Of a DNA stretch of 64,000 bases, positions 38,052 to 48,872 are shown piece by piece. Position numbers and translations under genes: made by a program. The stretch lies in NCBI GenBank assembly GCA_009739215.1, contig VSJF01000002.1, positions 2,480,001 to 2,544,000 of the forward strand. Reading direction: 5' to 3'. A model generated the notes under the pieces. It did no database searches. It was not told the DNA's origin and saw only the letters and a program-made list of their open reading frames with translations. Position 1 is the stretch's first letter; each line of letters begins with the position of its first letter. The stretch comes from Floccularia luteovirens. Its lineage: Eukaryota; Basidiomycota; Agaricomycetes; Agaricales; Squamanitaceae.

Positions 38052-39589
38052 ATGGCAACAGTTCACCCATCTCGTATCGGACTTGTTCCACAAGATTCAC
38101 ATTCTGCTTATCGTAGCACAAGACGTGATCGCTCTCCATCTCCAGGGCGGAATAGAGGGGAGCAAGACAACAGAGACTTTGAGAGAAGCAGAAGTATGAA
38201 TGGAAGGGAAAGGGACGGGGATAGGGATAGGGATAGAGACACAGATAAGGCAAGAGATGGAAATAGGGAATGGAAGGAGAGAGATGGAGGCAGGTCTGTT
38301 CGACGTGCAAGTCCAGAGTATGATGACTATAAAAGACCCCCGCCGCCTCCTCGTTCTGAAGCTCAACCTCCTTGGAGACAAGAAGGAAATGCAAGCATGT
38401 ACACTGATCGGCGAGATAGACCACACAGACCTGGTGGCGCTTACGCTGGGCCCATGGGCTCGGATTATTTGGAGAGGTACGTCAAGATGTATTACGGAGG
38501 ATTTTCGGTTGAAACAGCTACTTTACAGTCGAAGGATACAACGAGAAAATACTGAAGTTAACGTCTGGCCCCCTTCCCCCAAAGCACCTGCTCGCGAACT
38601 GTATATTTATTCATTTATCACTTTTCAATTTGTTATTCATTCCCTTCTAAAATAGTTCCCCAAAACGAAGCAAGTCGAGCAAGAAATCTAAAAGACGGAG
38701 GTCTCCTTCCTCCAGTAGTACCTCCTCTGAAGAGGAACGCAAGAGACGAGAAAGGAAGGAGAAAAAGAGGTCACGTAGACGGGATAAAGACGATGATGAA
38801 AAGAGCAGAGGTAGAGGTAGAGAAACGGAAAAGAGAAAGGACAAAGCCAAAGAGAAGATGGATGATAGAGAAGGAGATGGGGATAAGAAACTTCGTCGCT
38901 CACGCAGCCGCCATCGCAGCTACTCAGATGAAATTGAAGATGACCGGAAAGATAGGCATAAAACCAGAAGCGAGCATTCCAGGACTAAAAGCCGTAGCAA
39001 AAGCAGGAGCAAAAGTCTGCAGCCACCACCACATTCTCCAAGCCCTGCTTCGGATGCAATGGACGAAGATTGGGTGGAAAAACCCAGTTTTACACCATAC
39101 TCGAAGCATATGCCTCCTCCTTCATACATACCGTCCAATGACAGAATCAAAGAGCCCAACGAAGGATATTTGGATGACGATGACGATGATGATGACGATG
39201 ATGTCGGTCCAAAACCTGCCTCAAACACCGGAGGTATGCGACGAGTGGACGAACGGTCCTATGGTGGCGCTTTACTCCGTGGAGAAGGAAGTGCCATGGC
39301 AGCTTTCCTTCAGGATGGAACCGAGTCACGTATCCCCCGACGCGGTGAAATTGGGTTAACTTCGGACGAAATTGCGAAGTACGAGGATGTTGGGTATGTG
39401 ATGAGTGGAAGTCGACACAGGAGGATGAATGCTGTGCGTATGAGGAAGGAGAACCAAGTTATCAGTGCGGAGGAGAAGAGGGGAATCTTGAAGTTGCAGA
39501 GGGAGGAGAAGGAGAGGAGAGAAGCGATCTTGAGGGAGGAGTTCAGTGAGCTGGTGAATGAGAGATTGAAGACCAGTACTTCAAAATAG
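38052..39589 (+). CDS. NKAP: NKAP-family RNA-binding/spliceosome-associated protein
   Basis: NKAP proteins bind RNA and associate with spliceosomes and transcription repressor complexes. The ATG at 38052 starts MATVHPSRIGL. The N-terminal half is rich in Arg-Ser, Arg-Asp and Arg-Glu repeats. After introns (one near 38477-38527, another near 38604-38660) it continues with VWPPSPKAPAREL, a Ser/Arg/Lys-rich region and a run of ten Asp near 39175-39204. The diagnostic C-terminal domain is GGALLRGEGSAMAAFLQDG, RIPRRGEIGLTSDEIAKYED, VGYVMSGSRHRRMNAVRMRK and EENQ-like NQVISAEEKRGI, closely matching animal NKAP. Stop at 39587-39589. The long acidic and RS tracts create large false frames on both strands here. 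Confidence 0.93.
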
Positions 39590-39632
39590 TTGACGTTATA
39601 ACCGACCCTGAAAGAAAACTCTTTTCATTAGC

Positions 39633-40900
39633 ATGACTGGCTTGTATTTACTTGCCCTTTGCGAGCTGCTGCGCTTTCTAGCCATTCTATTTACCCCTTC
39701 ACAAAATCATAATTTGTTCTTTTTCCCAATCTTCTTCTTTGCCATTCTTATATTCTTCTTACCAAATGGAAATCCCGCTGACAACTATCCGTTAGGCTGT
39801 GCCGCAATCACCTCAATCTTTACAGTAGTTGACAACATCTTTTTGACCAATCACAAAGTAGAGCTATGCAAGCAAGGACAGAAGGTGTCTATCCTAGATG
39901 TTCCTCTAGTTACGCGTTTCTGGTGGGCCCTCGACCTTGTGACGAATCCGCGAGGAATTGGTTGGTCGTATGAGAGATGTAGGCATGGTACTAAAAGTGT
40001 ATCAGGTACGATCGGGTAGTTCAAAACGGGCACCGTTCAAGTTTGTTCTGCTGCGTACAGCCCAACTTCATACTTTGGTTATGCGTTGTGGAGTTGTTAG
40101 GCTTCCTGACGCGTACGAGCGTGTATTGGAGAAAAGCTGGTCCTGCACTTGTTGAATCGACTACGAATCTCGGATGGCTATCAGGTCGTGTAGCCGCCCT
40201 TGGAATCCCAGCTTTCCAAGTAGCACAAATGAGCGGAACGCATTGCTTGTTGAGCATCATTTTCGTGCTTGCTGGTGCAGACCCACAGGACTGGCCCCCG
40301 CTTTTTGGGCGGCCTTGGGAGGCATACACTCTCCGAAGATTCTGGGGGTGCGTTTTCTTCGCTCTTCCTTATGCTATTACATCTAACTTCTGCTCATAGA
40401 ATTGTCTGGCATCAGATGTTTGGCCTAGTAAGTTCTTCAGGTTTATTTTGTCATTGTCGCCAATGACGGCAGGCCAGTTATGTCGCATATATGGCCAACT
40501 TGTAGCTCGCAAATTCCTCCGTTTCAAGCAGGGCACCGTCTTGTCCTCATTCACACAAACCCTTGTGGCATTTGTGGTAGTCGGTATTATCCACGCTGGT
40601 GGTGACTTGCTTGCTTTCCGAGACTTAACAACTGGTCATTCATTCAAATTCTTCATTTACCATGCATTCGCCATGATCATCGAGCAATGTATCATGTCTA
40701 TGACAAATATCCTGGGATTGAAGCTACCGTGGCCACTCTCTCGAATTTTCGGATATCTATGGGTTTCATTGGTCATTTTATATTTAATGCCCATCTCTGT
40801 ACAACCGCTGTTGAGGGCGGGCGTAGGTGACGACCTGGCAGACTTCAGCCTGATAGGAGGGTTGATGTATGGAAAATGGCACCCAATTACTGGATCATAA
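39633..40900 (+). CDS. Wax-synthase-like membrane-bound O-acyltransferase (paralogue 2), exon structure unresolved
   Basis: Same family as the gene at 36569-37865. The start is ATG 39633 (MTGLYLLALCELLRFLAIL), 43 bp after NKAP ends. Conserved blocks are WALDLVTNPRGIGWSYER, DWPPLFGRPWEAYTLRRFW, IVWHQM (the WHQ histidine), RKFLRFKQGTVLSSFTQ, GIIHAGGDLLAF and the end GGLMYGKWHPITGS at 40900. The reading frame changes twice in ways I could not fully explain. Around 40000-40060 the blocks KRAPFKFVLLRTAQ and NFILWLCVVELLGFLTR lie in different frames. Between WHQMFGL and QLVARKF (40425-40475) any in-frame intron would be unusually short. Either introns are atypical or the gene carries small indels. 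Confidence 0.75.
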
Positions 40901-40956
40901 AATGCGTTGATATACCCTAGACTTCAATAATAAAAACCTGGAGACAATATATAACA

Positions 40957-41616
40957 CTAGCTTGGATGATGAGTATCTCTGTCAAGATCACGTACCCTCC
41001 ACCTCCTACTCTTCGATACACTGGACTTCCATTCAGAGGGTAAGAAGGAACCGCTGCAGTCAATCTCAAAATCCAACTTTCCATGCGCATACATTCTCAT
41101 AGATAGGAGTAGGATTTCAACGCTTGACACTGACTGTTTATATCGAACTTTGGTGGACTAAAGTAGACGCTATAAGGCATACGCCCGTACGCTGCGTATT
41201 CAGTCTTCCGACAACTATCGTGACGACATTTATCCCCTGCAACAAATACAGGCAGAGGAGGGAAACCCAGAACACCAAGAGATGACATTGGAGTGCGGGA
41301 ACTACTCCTTCCTCGGCTCAATGGAACCTGAGAAGGGAATAAAATGCATGGATGGTGTGATGTATATGATATCGTGTAAGATTGGCCTTCATTCTAAGTG
41401 TTACCTACTCGAGTATGCACTTGAACAGGAACACTCATGCAAAATATCACTTGGGGGTACTCCAACTTTCAGTTGGTTCGAACAACTCAACATTCACTGT
41501 CTCTGTTCCTTCAGTTGCAGGAAGGTTAGTGGTGCCCGGAAGGACCCTTTCAAGGCCTCCCTGGTAGTCACGGTACAGCAGGCGATGGAGACTGCAGTTA
41601 ATTCCAGATGACCTCC
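40957..41616 (-). CDS. Unrecognised multi-exon gene (5' end not found)
   Basis: I recognise no family. Three exons join in frame by GT-AG introns. The first reads LHRLLYRDYQGGLERVLPGT and TNLPATEGTETVNVELFEP. The second reads RGRSSSRTPMSSLGVLGFPP, VFVAGDKCRHDSCRK and GRMPYSVYFSPPKFDINSQ. The third reads MYAHGKLDFEIDCSGSFLPS and ends DLDRDTHHPS with stop 40957-40959. The consistent splice phases and clean frames argue for a real protein, at least 150 residues long. The start exon must lie above 41616, within about 260 bp, because ribosomal protein eL39 ends at 41881 on the same strand; no convincing ATG exon was seen. Paired cysteines (KCRHDSC) might bind metal. Function is unknown. Confidence 0.55.
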
Positions 41617-41880
41617 CTAGGTATATGAACTGGACAACTTATTCATGCAGAAATCTACAGTCAAAACGATACTGCAAAGTCACATTAATATGCTCAACAT
41701 GCTCAGCAACTCGCACCAGGCTGGTTTATGTCTTGTCATGTTTATGCATATACGAGAGACCGTGTCATAACTGTGCCGTGGGGATTTTGCCTGCCTCTCC
41801 CACTTCTTTCCTCTTCGGTGTCTCACTCTTCACCAGTACATGGTTGCTACGCTATGAAGAAATGGAAATGGGCCACAAGC

Positions 41881-42212
41881 TTAGATGTTAAGCTTCGTCC
41901 TGCGCCAGTGCCGGCGTTTTGCGTTGTACTACGAAAAGTTATGTGGTGATACACCATTTCTCAATGGAAATACACACCTGAATTTTTGTATCCGTCTTTA
42001 GACGAAACCATTGTGGGATAGGCCTACGCGTCGTGGTCAGATCGAGGAATTCGTTGACTTTGCAACAGAAATTTGAAGCAGCCGAAAACACACCTGTTTT
42101 GGCGTTGAGCCTTTGCGAGGATTCGTTTTGTGCGGAATGATTTTTGAGAGGGCTATGAAAATAGTATCAGTGCGTAGTCCTGAAAAATAATTAACAAGGA
42201 GGGACGTACCAT
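41881..42212 (-). CDS. RPL39: Large-subunit ribosomal protein eL39
   Basis: eL39 is a small basic protein lining the ribosome exit tunnel. Four exons on the minus strand: 42210-42212 (just the ATG), 42094-42152, 41978-42023 and 41881-41928. They total 156 nt, which is 51 codons plus stop, exactly the family length. The protein reads PSQKSFRTKRILAKAQRQNR, then PIPQWFRLKTDTKIQ, then YNAKRRHWRRTKLNI. All introns are GT-AG and phases agree. Having only the start codon in exon 1 is common for short ribosomal protein genes. No exon is long enough to stand out as a reading frame, so gene finders may miss it. Confidence 0.96.
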
Positions 42213-42469
42213 GTTCGTCGACAGCGGCGGGTTCGATGAAAGCAAAGGTGTGATTCGCTTGTCAGATTGTGGACCTCAAGAAATAAGGTTTGGGAGATGC
42301 GTGAGACTGTATAGTTAGTCCCATGACATCGTGGGACCTGTGGGACTGGATCGTGCGGTAAATCCACGTGATTGAATTCACGACCAAACAACACGTCACG
42401 TTCTGGAAACGTTTAATGGAGTTTGTCGTGGCAGTATTCAGCTCGAACAACCACAAATTCCAGACGATA

Positions 42470-43114
42470 ATGAAAGTTCTCAGTTGGATATCCTACACGT
42501 TATTCGCTGTTGGCGTGCTCGCAGCAGACCCTCCAAAAGAACTCCAAATTGAGACCACTTTCTTACCTAGCGAGTGTCCTCATAAAGCAAAAACTGGTGA
42601 TTCCATTGAGGTCCATTATGTACGTGGACATGTTCGTGTTGATATTTAGTTTTATTCATCTTATCTCGGACTACTTAGACGGGTACCCTCTTCGCAAATG
42701 GAAAAAAATTCGACTCTAGGTCTGTTTTTTTAACCGACATCCAAGTAAATTTGTGGTTAATCAGCTGTCATGCATTCTCTTAGTCATGACCGTGGCAGTC
42801 CTCTGCCCTTGACATGTAAGTGCTTTCCCACATCCGTCAGAATATGAAGTTTCTAAAACATGCGCATAAAGTGGGTAGTTGGACAGGTTATCAAAGGCTG
42901 GGACGATGGTCTCCAGGGCATGTGCCTTAACGAAAAGCGCACACTCACAATTCCCTCTACAATGGCTTACGGTTCGCTGACATGGCACAACTTGATTGTA
43001 ATGAATATCTAACATGCACCTACAGGCTCTCGTGGTTTTGGGGATATTATTCCTGCACATTCCGCCTTGGTATTCGAGGTAGAGCTTGTCGGACTCAAGC
43101 CATGTCACCCGTGA
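42470..43114 (+). CDS. FPR2: Secretory-pathway FKBP-type peptidyl-prolyl isomerase
   Basis: FKBPs isomerise Xaa-Pro bonds and bind FK506; this class works in the ER lumen. The start is ATG 42470 and the N-terminus is a signal peptide ([20 protein letters not shown]). Exons then give [35 protein letters not shown], [30 protein letters not shown] and [20 protein letters not shown], ending VGLKPCHP with TGA 43112-43114. This is the full single FKBP domain (about 145 residues). The protein has no C-terminal HDEL/KDEL-like retention signal, so it may be secreted or retained otherwise. Four short introns, all in phase. Confidence 0.93.
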
Positions 43115-44898
43115 CGAGCTGTAATTTATTGATTCAAGAATTTTTGCGTTTGAATCATAATTTTGCTTTTATCGTTGGATTCTCCCTTAGCCCCCATCAA
43201 TCTGTTACATAGGTGATTTTAAACTTCTCAAGTGCGACATAGACTCTCGGCTTCCGAAGGCAGAGCTCTGATGATCCATTACCTCTGGATATGACTAATT
43301 AGTAAAAGGCGAACTCACATCCAATGATACCAATGCGACATTGGCTAATAATTCCCGTGAGTACGTTTGGTTCCAAGGCCGTCCTTATCTACAAGGGCAT
43401 TGAGAAAACGGCAGGCTTGATTACTGTCTACGGGCATGATAATTCAAGTGACTTCATCCTAGAACTAATACGTGCATGTAAGAATGTCCTATGTCTCGAG
43501 GTTGAGAGATGTACAAAAGTAGTTTGACAAATTCCAAGAGTCCATAGTATTCAACCATTTACTGCTGATAACAAGGAATAGCTGGACAAGGTTTCTGCCT
43601 ACAATCATTTTCTGAACAAAATTCATAAAACACAGCCATAGCGAAGCAATCACCGTCGGTCCAGAATTGACTGGGCAATAAGTTGTTTCCCAGCCACCGT
43701 CAGCAACAAGTGTGAAATGGGACAATGGATATAGATAGTGCTAGTGAGGCCTTGATCTTGAGGGGTCATGTTCAAAAGTTGCCATGGCTCCAGCATTCCA
43801 GTCCATTATCTGGAGACATATCCAATAGACTTGATGACTCCAATCAGAGTGAGAATATATTCCTGTTAGAAGCTGCAACTTATCACTTGTGATCCATCGT
43901 TTTCCATTCTTTTGATGTAAGTAAAACAATCCATATTAATAAAATTGTTTACTCAATACAATACACTTTAAACCTGTCCTTATCTCCAAGACAAATGTAA
44001 CGGAATATGCTTTGCCTTGCAGACTTGATTTCGATGAGAATTGATGCCATTGAGATTGATAAATCCACCTACTAACAGCCGTATATATTATCTTGTTGAC
44101 ATTGACCGATCCAGCTGCTAAGTAATTGTTATAGTAAGTGCTCACCCAAATGAGTAGATAGTAAGCATAGAAGTTGCACGTCCAAAGACATGTACTTAAC
44201 GCCCAACGTCCGTACAGCCACTAACCCGGCAACATATAGGACGGTACATTAGTTTGTTCATATCGCCCTCTGACAGTTTGGGGTGTCGCAGGTCGGGCTC
44301 TTGAGAGAGGTGTGACCCTATCTCGTTACCAACTGTAATGCATGACACAGGCTATTTAGGTAATTAGGTACCACAAGAATTGAATGGTAGAAAATGAATG
44401 GCAGCTCAATGAGTGGGCATTGGGTTACTAACTTGCTTGGAGAGGCGAGCGTAATGCATCGCCTTAAAGTTGGTGAAAGGTACAAATATTAGAGTCAAAC
44501 AGTGTTAGAAATCTCATGATTAACCTGAGACCTCCGGGTAGATGGACTAAGTTGAAACTACTGGATGCGCCGCATAACAATGATTTTGCGACGCCGAGTG
44601 CAATTCAAAAGATGCTGCGGTCAGTTGAAAATGATAAGATATCGGTTTATCCCTTCCATGAGCACGTGACACATCGCAATGACAGCTGGCGCGTCAGGTC
44701 CATGTGGGCCACGCTGCTCAAAACTTTTGTGTGGCACCAGGCGACGTTGCTGTGTGTTTACGTCTCCTCAATCCCCGTTCTCCCTGTAATTGTCTTTCCT
44801 TATACACGACCGGTTGCCGAGGCTCCAAGTATAGGAGCTGTCTAGTAGAAGAACATCTCAGTCTGATTCTTAGAGAAGCCATCTTCGGCCGACAAAGA
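43115..44898. other. 1.8 kb stretch with no recognised gene
   Basis: Short frames occur on both strands (for example hydrophobic fragments on the minus strand at about 43490-44250, and a 109-codon plus-strand frame at 44516-44845). None resembles a family I know, and I could not splice them into a gene. The end holds the GET1 promoter. Confidence 0.4.
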
Positions 44899-45695
44899 AT
44901 GTCCCTACTGCTTACGATTTTTCTGCTTGTATTCGTCACACAGCTCATCTCATGGATTGGGCAGACTGTTCTTCTCGAACTGGTATGTTTCTAAAATACT
45001 TTTCTGTTCTTCTAGCCGATTTCTGCCCTATCTCTTGTGATTCATACTGACTATTCTGAATTGTTAATTGGATCAGACATATTCACTGTACTTGCGTATC
45101 ACGCGCTCTCCCACGGCGGCGAAGCAGCGTGTTCTGCGAAACGAAATACTGTCATCAAAAGCTGAATTGCTGAAGACTAGTGCACAAGATCAGTTCGCGC
45201 GGTGGGCGAAGCTGCGACGAAGTGTGGACAAGGGGTTGGCAGATCTTGAGAAATTGAGTACGTGCAGGCACCAGCCATTATTCTAGTTATTCTTTTTGTT
45301 TGTGCTGAAGCTTCTGTGTAGATGCACAAATAGCAAGCGACAAGGCGTCCTTTTCACTCAAATTTAATAGTTTGATATGGTTGTTGACGACAGGGACGCA
45401 GTTTGTTGTTGGTTGGTGGTACCGCAGGGAGCCTGTGTTTTATTTACCTCCAGGATGGCTTGGTCCTCTTGCTTGGGTGTTAGCACTGCCCTTTGCCCCT
45501 AAAGGTATGTCTAGAGTTTTTCTTGTCTTCATGGTGTGGTTTTAATTTTAATTTTCCACAGGATCTGTCAGCGTGGGAGTTTGGCAGATGGCTTGCCGGC
45601 GGGTGCTTCTCGTCGCAGAGCGTGTTGTAAAAGATTTTGTAGCGTCACCGGAGACGGAAACGGATGCGAAGACGGAGAAGCAAAAGACTGGATGA
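44899..45695 (+). CDS. GET1: GET1/WRB, ER receptor subunit for tail-anchored proteins
   Basis: Get1 with Get2 forms the ER membrane receptor that accepts tail-anchored proteins from the Get3 ATPase. The ATG at 44899 starts a first helix ([20 protein letters not shown]). A cytosolic coiled coil follows ([53 protein letters not shown]). Two more membrane segments flank [20 protein letters not shown] and [19 protein letters not shown]. The end is [20 protein letters not shown] followed by KTG and TGA 45693-45695. Three introns (about 44983-45075, 45259-45321, 45505-45561) join in phase. The ARWAKLRR motif in the coiled coil is the Get3-contact region of this family. Confidence 0.94.
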
Positions 45696-46518
45696 TAATT
45701 GGTGCGATATATGTATTTAATTTTTATAATTACATCCGTAAGTACAGCCCAAATCATTTGGAAGATCCTTGCCGTTTCCAAACGGGTCACCGACGGCGTG
45801 TTGGATGTTCTTCATTTGTCGAGCATCCATCAGGGAACATCTGTGTTCCTTCCGTCGTGCGTCCGCGTAAACTGCTGTCTCTCCTTATGTATTTTCCAAG
45901 TTATCCCTTTATGGTTTCACCACAGGGGTCTGTCTATTCTGCATATCCCTATACCATATACCAAGAATGTTTCCCACTCCCCAGCACACGTGTGATTGAC
46001 ACGCATATAATTAAGATGTTCAACTTATGCTCCGGGAATGTGAAATGTACTACATAAAGAGTACCTGGAGCAAAATTGAGCACCGCGTGAGTGCGTAAGC
46101 TAGATATACCGGGCCCCAATTGTCCCCCAAGTCCCGAAGTCATTATCTGCATCTCCACGGAAGATGTCGATGATCCACAGATTAGAAGACTCTGCGTCGT
46201 GATATCACATGTGTGTTCATACTTTCGTGTTCAACAGCTCTCTCGCATCGAGTCCATCGTCAAATGAATTCTTTTTATTTTTTACAAAATTGCGGTGCAG
46301 ACGGCCGGCCGTCGGATTACGAACACAAGTCACTATTGGACAAAAGTTCCGTTCTCGGCATGTGATATGAAGTATGTTCTACAATGACACAACGCATTCC
46401 ATTCGGAAGTCGGAAACGGATATCACGGGGAGCCGAGGAGCGTACAAAACCAAGGTCGCTCAAGCCATGTCTCTTGTCTTTCCCATCCTATCATTATCTC
46501 TGAAACATCTTGCTCAAC
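45696..46518. other. Gap, malate synthase promoter region
   Basis: No gene recognised between GET1 and the plus-strand malate synthase. Confidence 0.4.
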
Positions 46519-48462
46519 ATGGTCAACGGCGTACAGATCCACTCTAACGTTGCTTCCAAGGCACAGTCAGAACTTTTTACAGACGGCGCGTTGAAGTTCC
46601 TTGCTGCTCTCCACAGAACTTTTGAATCCACGCGCCAGTCTCTCCTTGTTGCCCGCGAGGATGCGCAGCGTCGGTATGACTCCGGCGTTGTTCTAGACTT
46701 TCCTCCAGAAACTGCCCACATTCGCGCTGAGCCCTCATGGCACTGCATACCACCTGCTCCTGGTCTTGAGGACCGCCGCATCGAGATTACTGGACCCACA
46801 GACAGGAAAATGATAATCAATGCGTTGAACAGCGGCGCAAAAACTTTTATGGCAGATTTCGAAGGTGAGATTTTGGATTGTGTATTTCCATCAACATCAT
46901 TTTAACGCGTTATTCAAAACAGATTCCAGTTCTCCAACTTTCGCGAATATGATTAACGGCCAAATCAATCTTCGAGATGCAATTCGTCGCAAAATCGATT
47001 TTGAATCTGGGGGCAAACCGTACAAACTAGTTGAGGACCCGGCCGTCTTGATTGTTCGGTGCGTTATCTTTTATCGGCTGCATTAGCCGGTTGACGTCGA
47101 ATAATATCTCACATGTTAATTGCTGTGTCTCTTTCAGTCCTCGTGGTTGGCATCTTGACGAACCCCGCGTAACAGTAGACAACGCCCCTGTCTCAGGCTC
47201 CATTTTTGATTTTGCAATGTACTTTTACCATAATGCCCATGAGCTCGTTAAGCGAGGATATGGGCCCTACTTCTATCTCCCCAAGATGGAGCATTACCTT
47301 GAGGCCCGGCTATGGAACGACATATTCGTGTTCTCGCAGTCCTATATAAGCATGCCCCACAACACAATCAGAGCAACGGTGCTCATCGAGACTCTTCCGG
47401 CTGCATTCCAGATGGAGGAGATATTATTCGAATTAAGGAATCATTCTTCAGGACTGAACTGTGGCAGGTGTGTAAAGCCCCTATCTGTGTTTAGAGCCAT
47501 GACGGCATTGCGGTGAATCTGACTGATAACGGTCTATTTATAGATGGGACTATATCTTTAGCTTTATCAAGAAGCGCCGGGCTGACCGAAGTGCGGTTCT
47601 TCCTGATAGGAAAGATGTTACAATGACCGTTGGATTCATGGACTCATATGTACGGCTTCTTATCCAGACGTGTCACAAGTGCGTTTTCGGGTATTAAGCG
47701 AACTTCTTTCTGTGCTTCTGACATATTGTGCCTATAGACGCAAAGTTGCGGCAATGGGTGGAATGAGTGCACAAATTCCCATCAAGGACGACCCAAAGGC
47801 AAATGAAGTCGCTATGGCCAAAGTACGCGCGGACAAATTACGTGAGGTTACTGCGGGACACGATGGCACCTGGATTGCTCACCCCCTTATCAACAAAATT
47901 GCACGCGAGGTGTTCGACCAAAACATGCTCGGTCCAAATCAAGTACGTCGGTTAGTATCGCTTACGCTTTTGTGCTGAACCATTCTTTTAGTATTATGTA
48001 CTCAGACAGGAGGTCAAGGTCGCCGCTGCTGATTTGTTAGATACCAAAGTCCCGGGAAAAATAACTGCGGAAGGCGTTCGTGAGAACGTGTCAACCTGCC
48101 TGGCATATGTTTCTGCATGGATCGGTGGCAATGGATGTATCCCTCTCAATTACTTGATGGAGGATGCCGCTACTGCAGAAATTACGCGCATCCAACTGTG
48201 GCAGTGGGTGCACTATGGCTCTCGGGAAGATAGTGGGCGTCAGATCACAGCAGAGTACATTGATACTCTGACCGATGAACTCATGATTAGCGTGAAGAAA
48301 TTGGTGGCGGGTGTCAAGGATGAGAACATCAAGATTGCTGCTGATTATTTGAAGAAGCAAGTACGCCAACAATGGCCAAGTGAGTTCTTGACAAGTGATT
48401 TCATGTCCCACCTGGCGGCAGCCGATGGTGTACAACCTTCTTGGCAACGCGCGGTCCTATAG
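46519..48462 (+). CDS. Malate synthase, paralogue lacking a canonical peroxisomal signal
   Basis: Condenses glyoxylate and acetyl-CoA to malate, the last step of the glyoxylate cycle. Start ATG 46519 ([16 protein letters not shown]). Conserved blocks are [27 protein letters not shown] joined to [102 protein letters not shown] and [20 protein letters not shown]. The acidic residues of ADFED and the AGHDGTW loop are intact, and length is about 550 residues. The last residues are QRAVL, so the usual SKL-type peroxisome signal is absent. A second malate synthase, 56035-57929 and inverted, ends SKL. This one may be cytosolic, use another signal, or be degenerate. Six or so introns. Confidence 0.94.
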
Positions 48463-48872
48463 AGCATTTTTATATATTACATTATGTTCTCCTGGGTTGC
48501 ATTTCTGTGTCTGTGTTTATCTCGTGTATATGAGTTTCCGCTCGTAGCCCTACCGATAGTGTAGGATGAAGTGCACTTGTGCAATGTATAAAGTACCTTC
48601 AATTTTTGTAGATCTTGGTTCTTTGATTAGTTTGATCCAATACATAATACATATTCAATGTCGTTTAAGTTGGGAAATAAGGGCGATGCCAAACAATCAA
48701 CAACAATACAGAATTTTGGGCGTTGCGACTTTACAGTCACCGCGCGCCTTTGAATCTCCTCGAATTCTTGTGTGCTACTACTTAACGACAACTTGGACAT
48801 CGCATTTTTACTGCCAACATCACAGAGAATCGGAGAGCTTAGGTTAAAAGTGATTTGTAACACCTTACAACC
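48463..48872. other. Gap, no gene recognised
   Basis: 3' flank of malate synthase and promoter of RSE1. Confidence 0.4.

Noticed and set aside
39175..39204. GAC/GAT repeat run as a possible microsatellite element
   Set aside because: It is the coding poly-Asp tract of NKAP, ordinary for this protein family.
38793..39359. 188-codon plus-strand frame rich in Lys/Arg and Met
   Set aside because: Out-of-frame shadow of the NKAP repeats; the NKAP C-terminal domain is unmistakable in the other frame.
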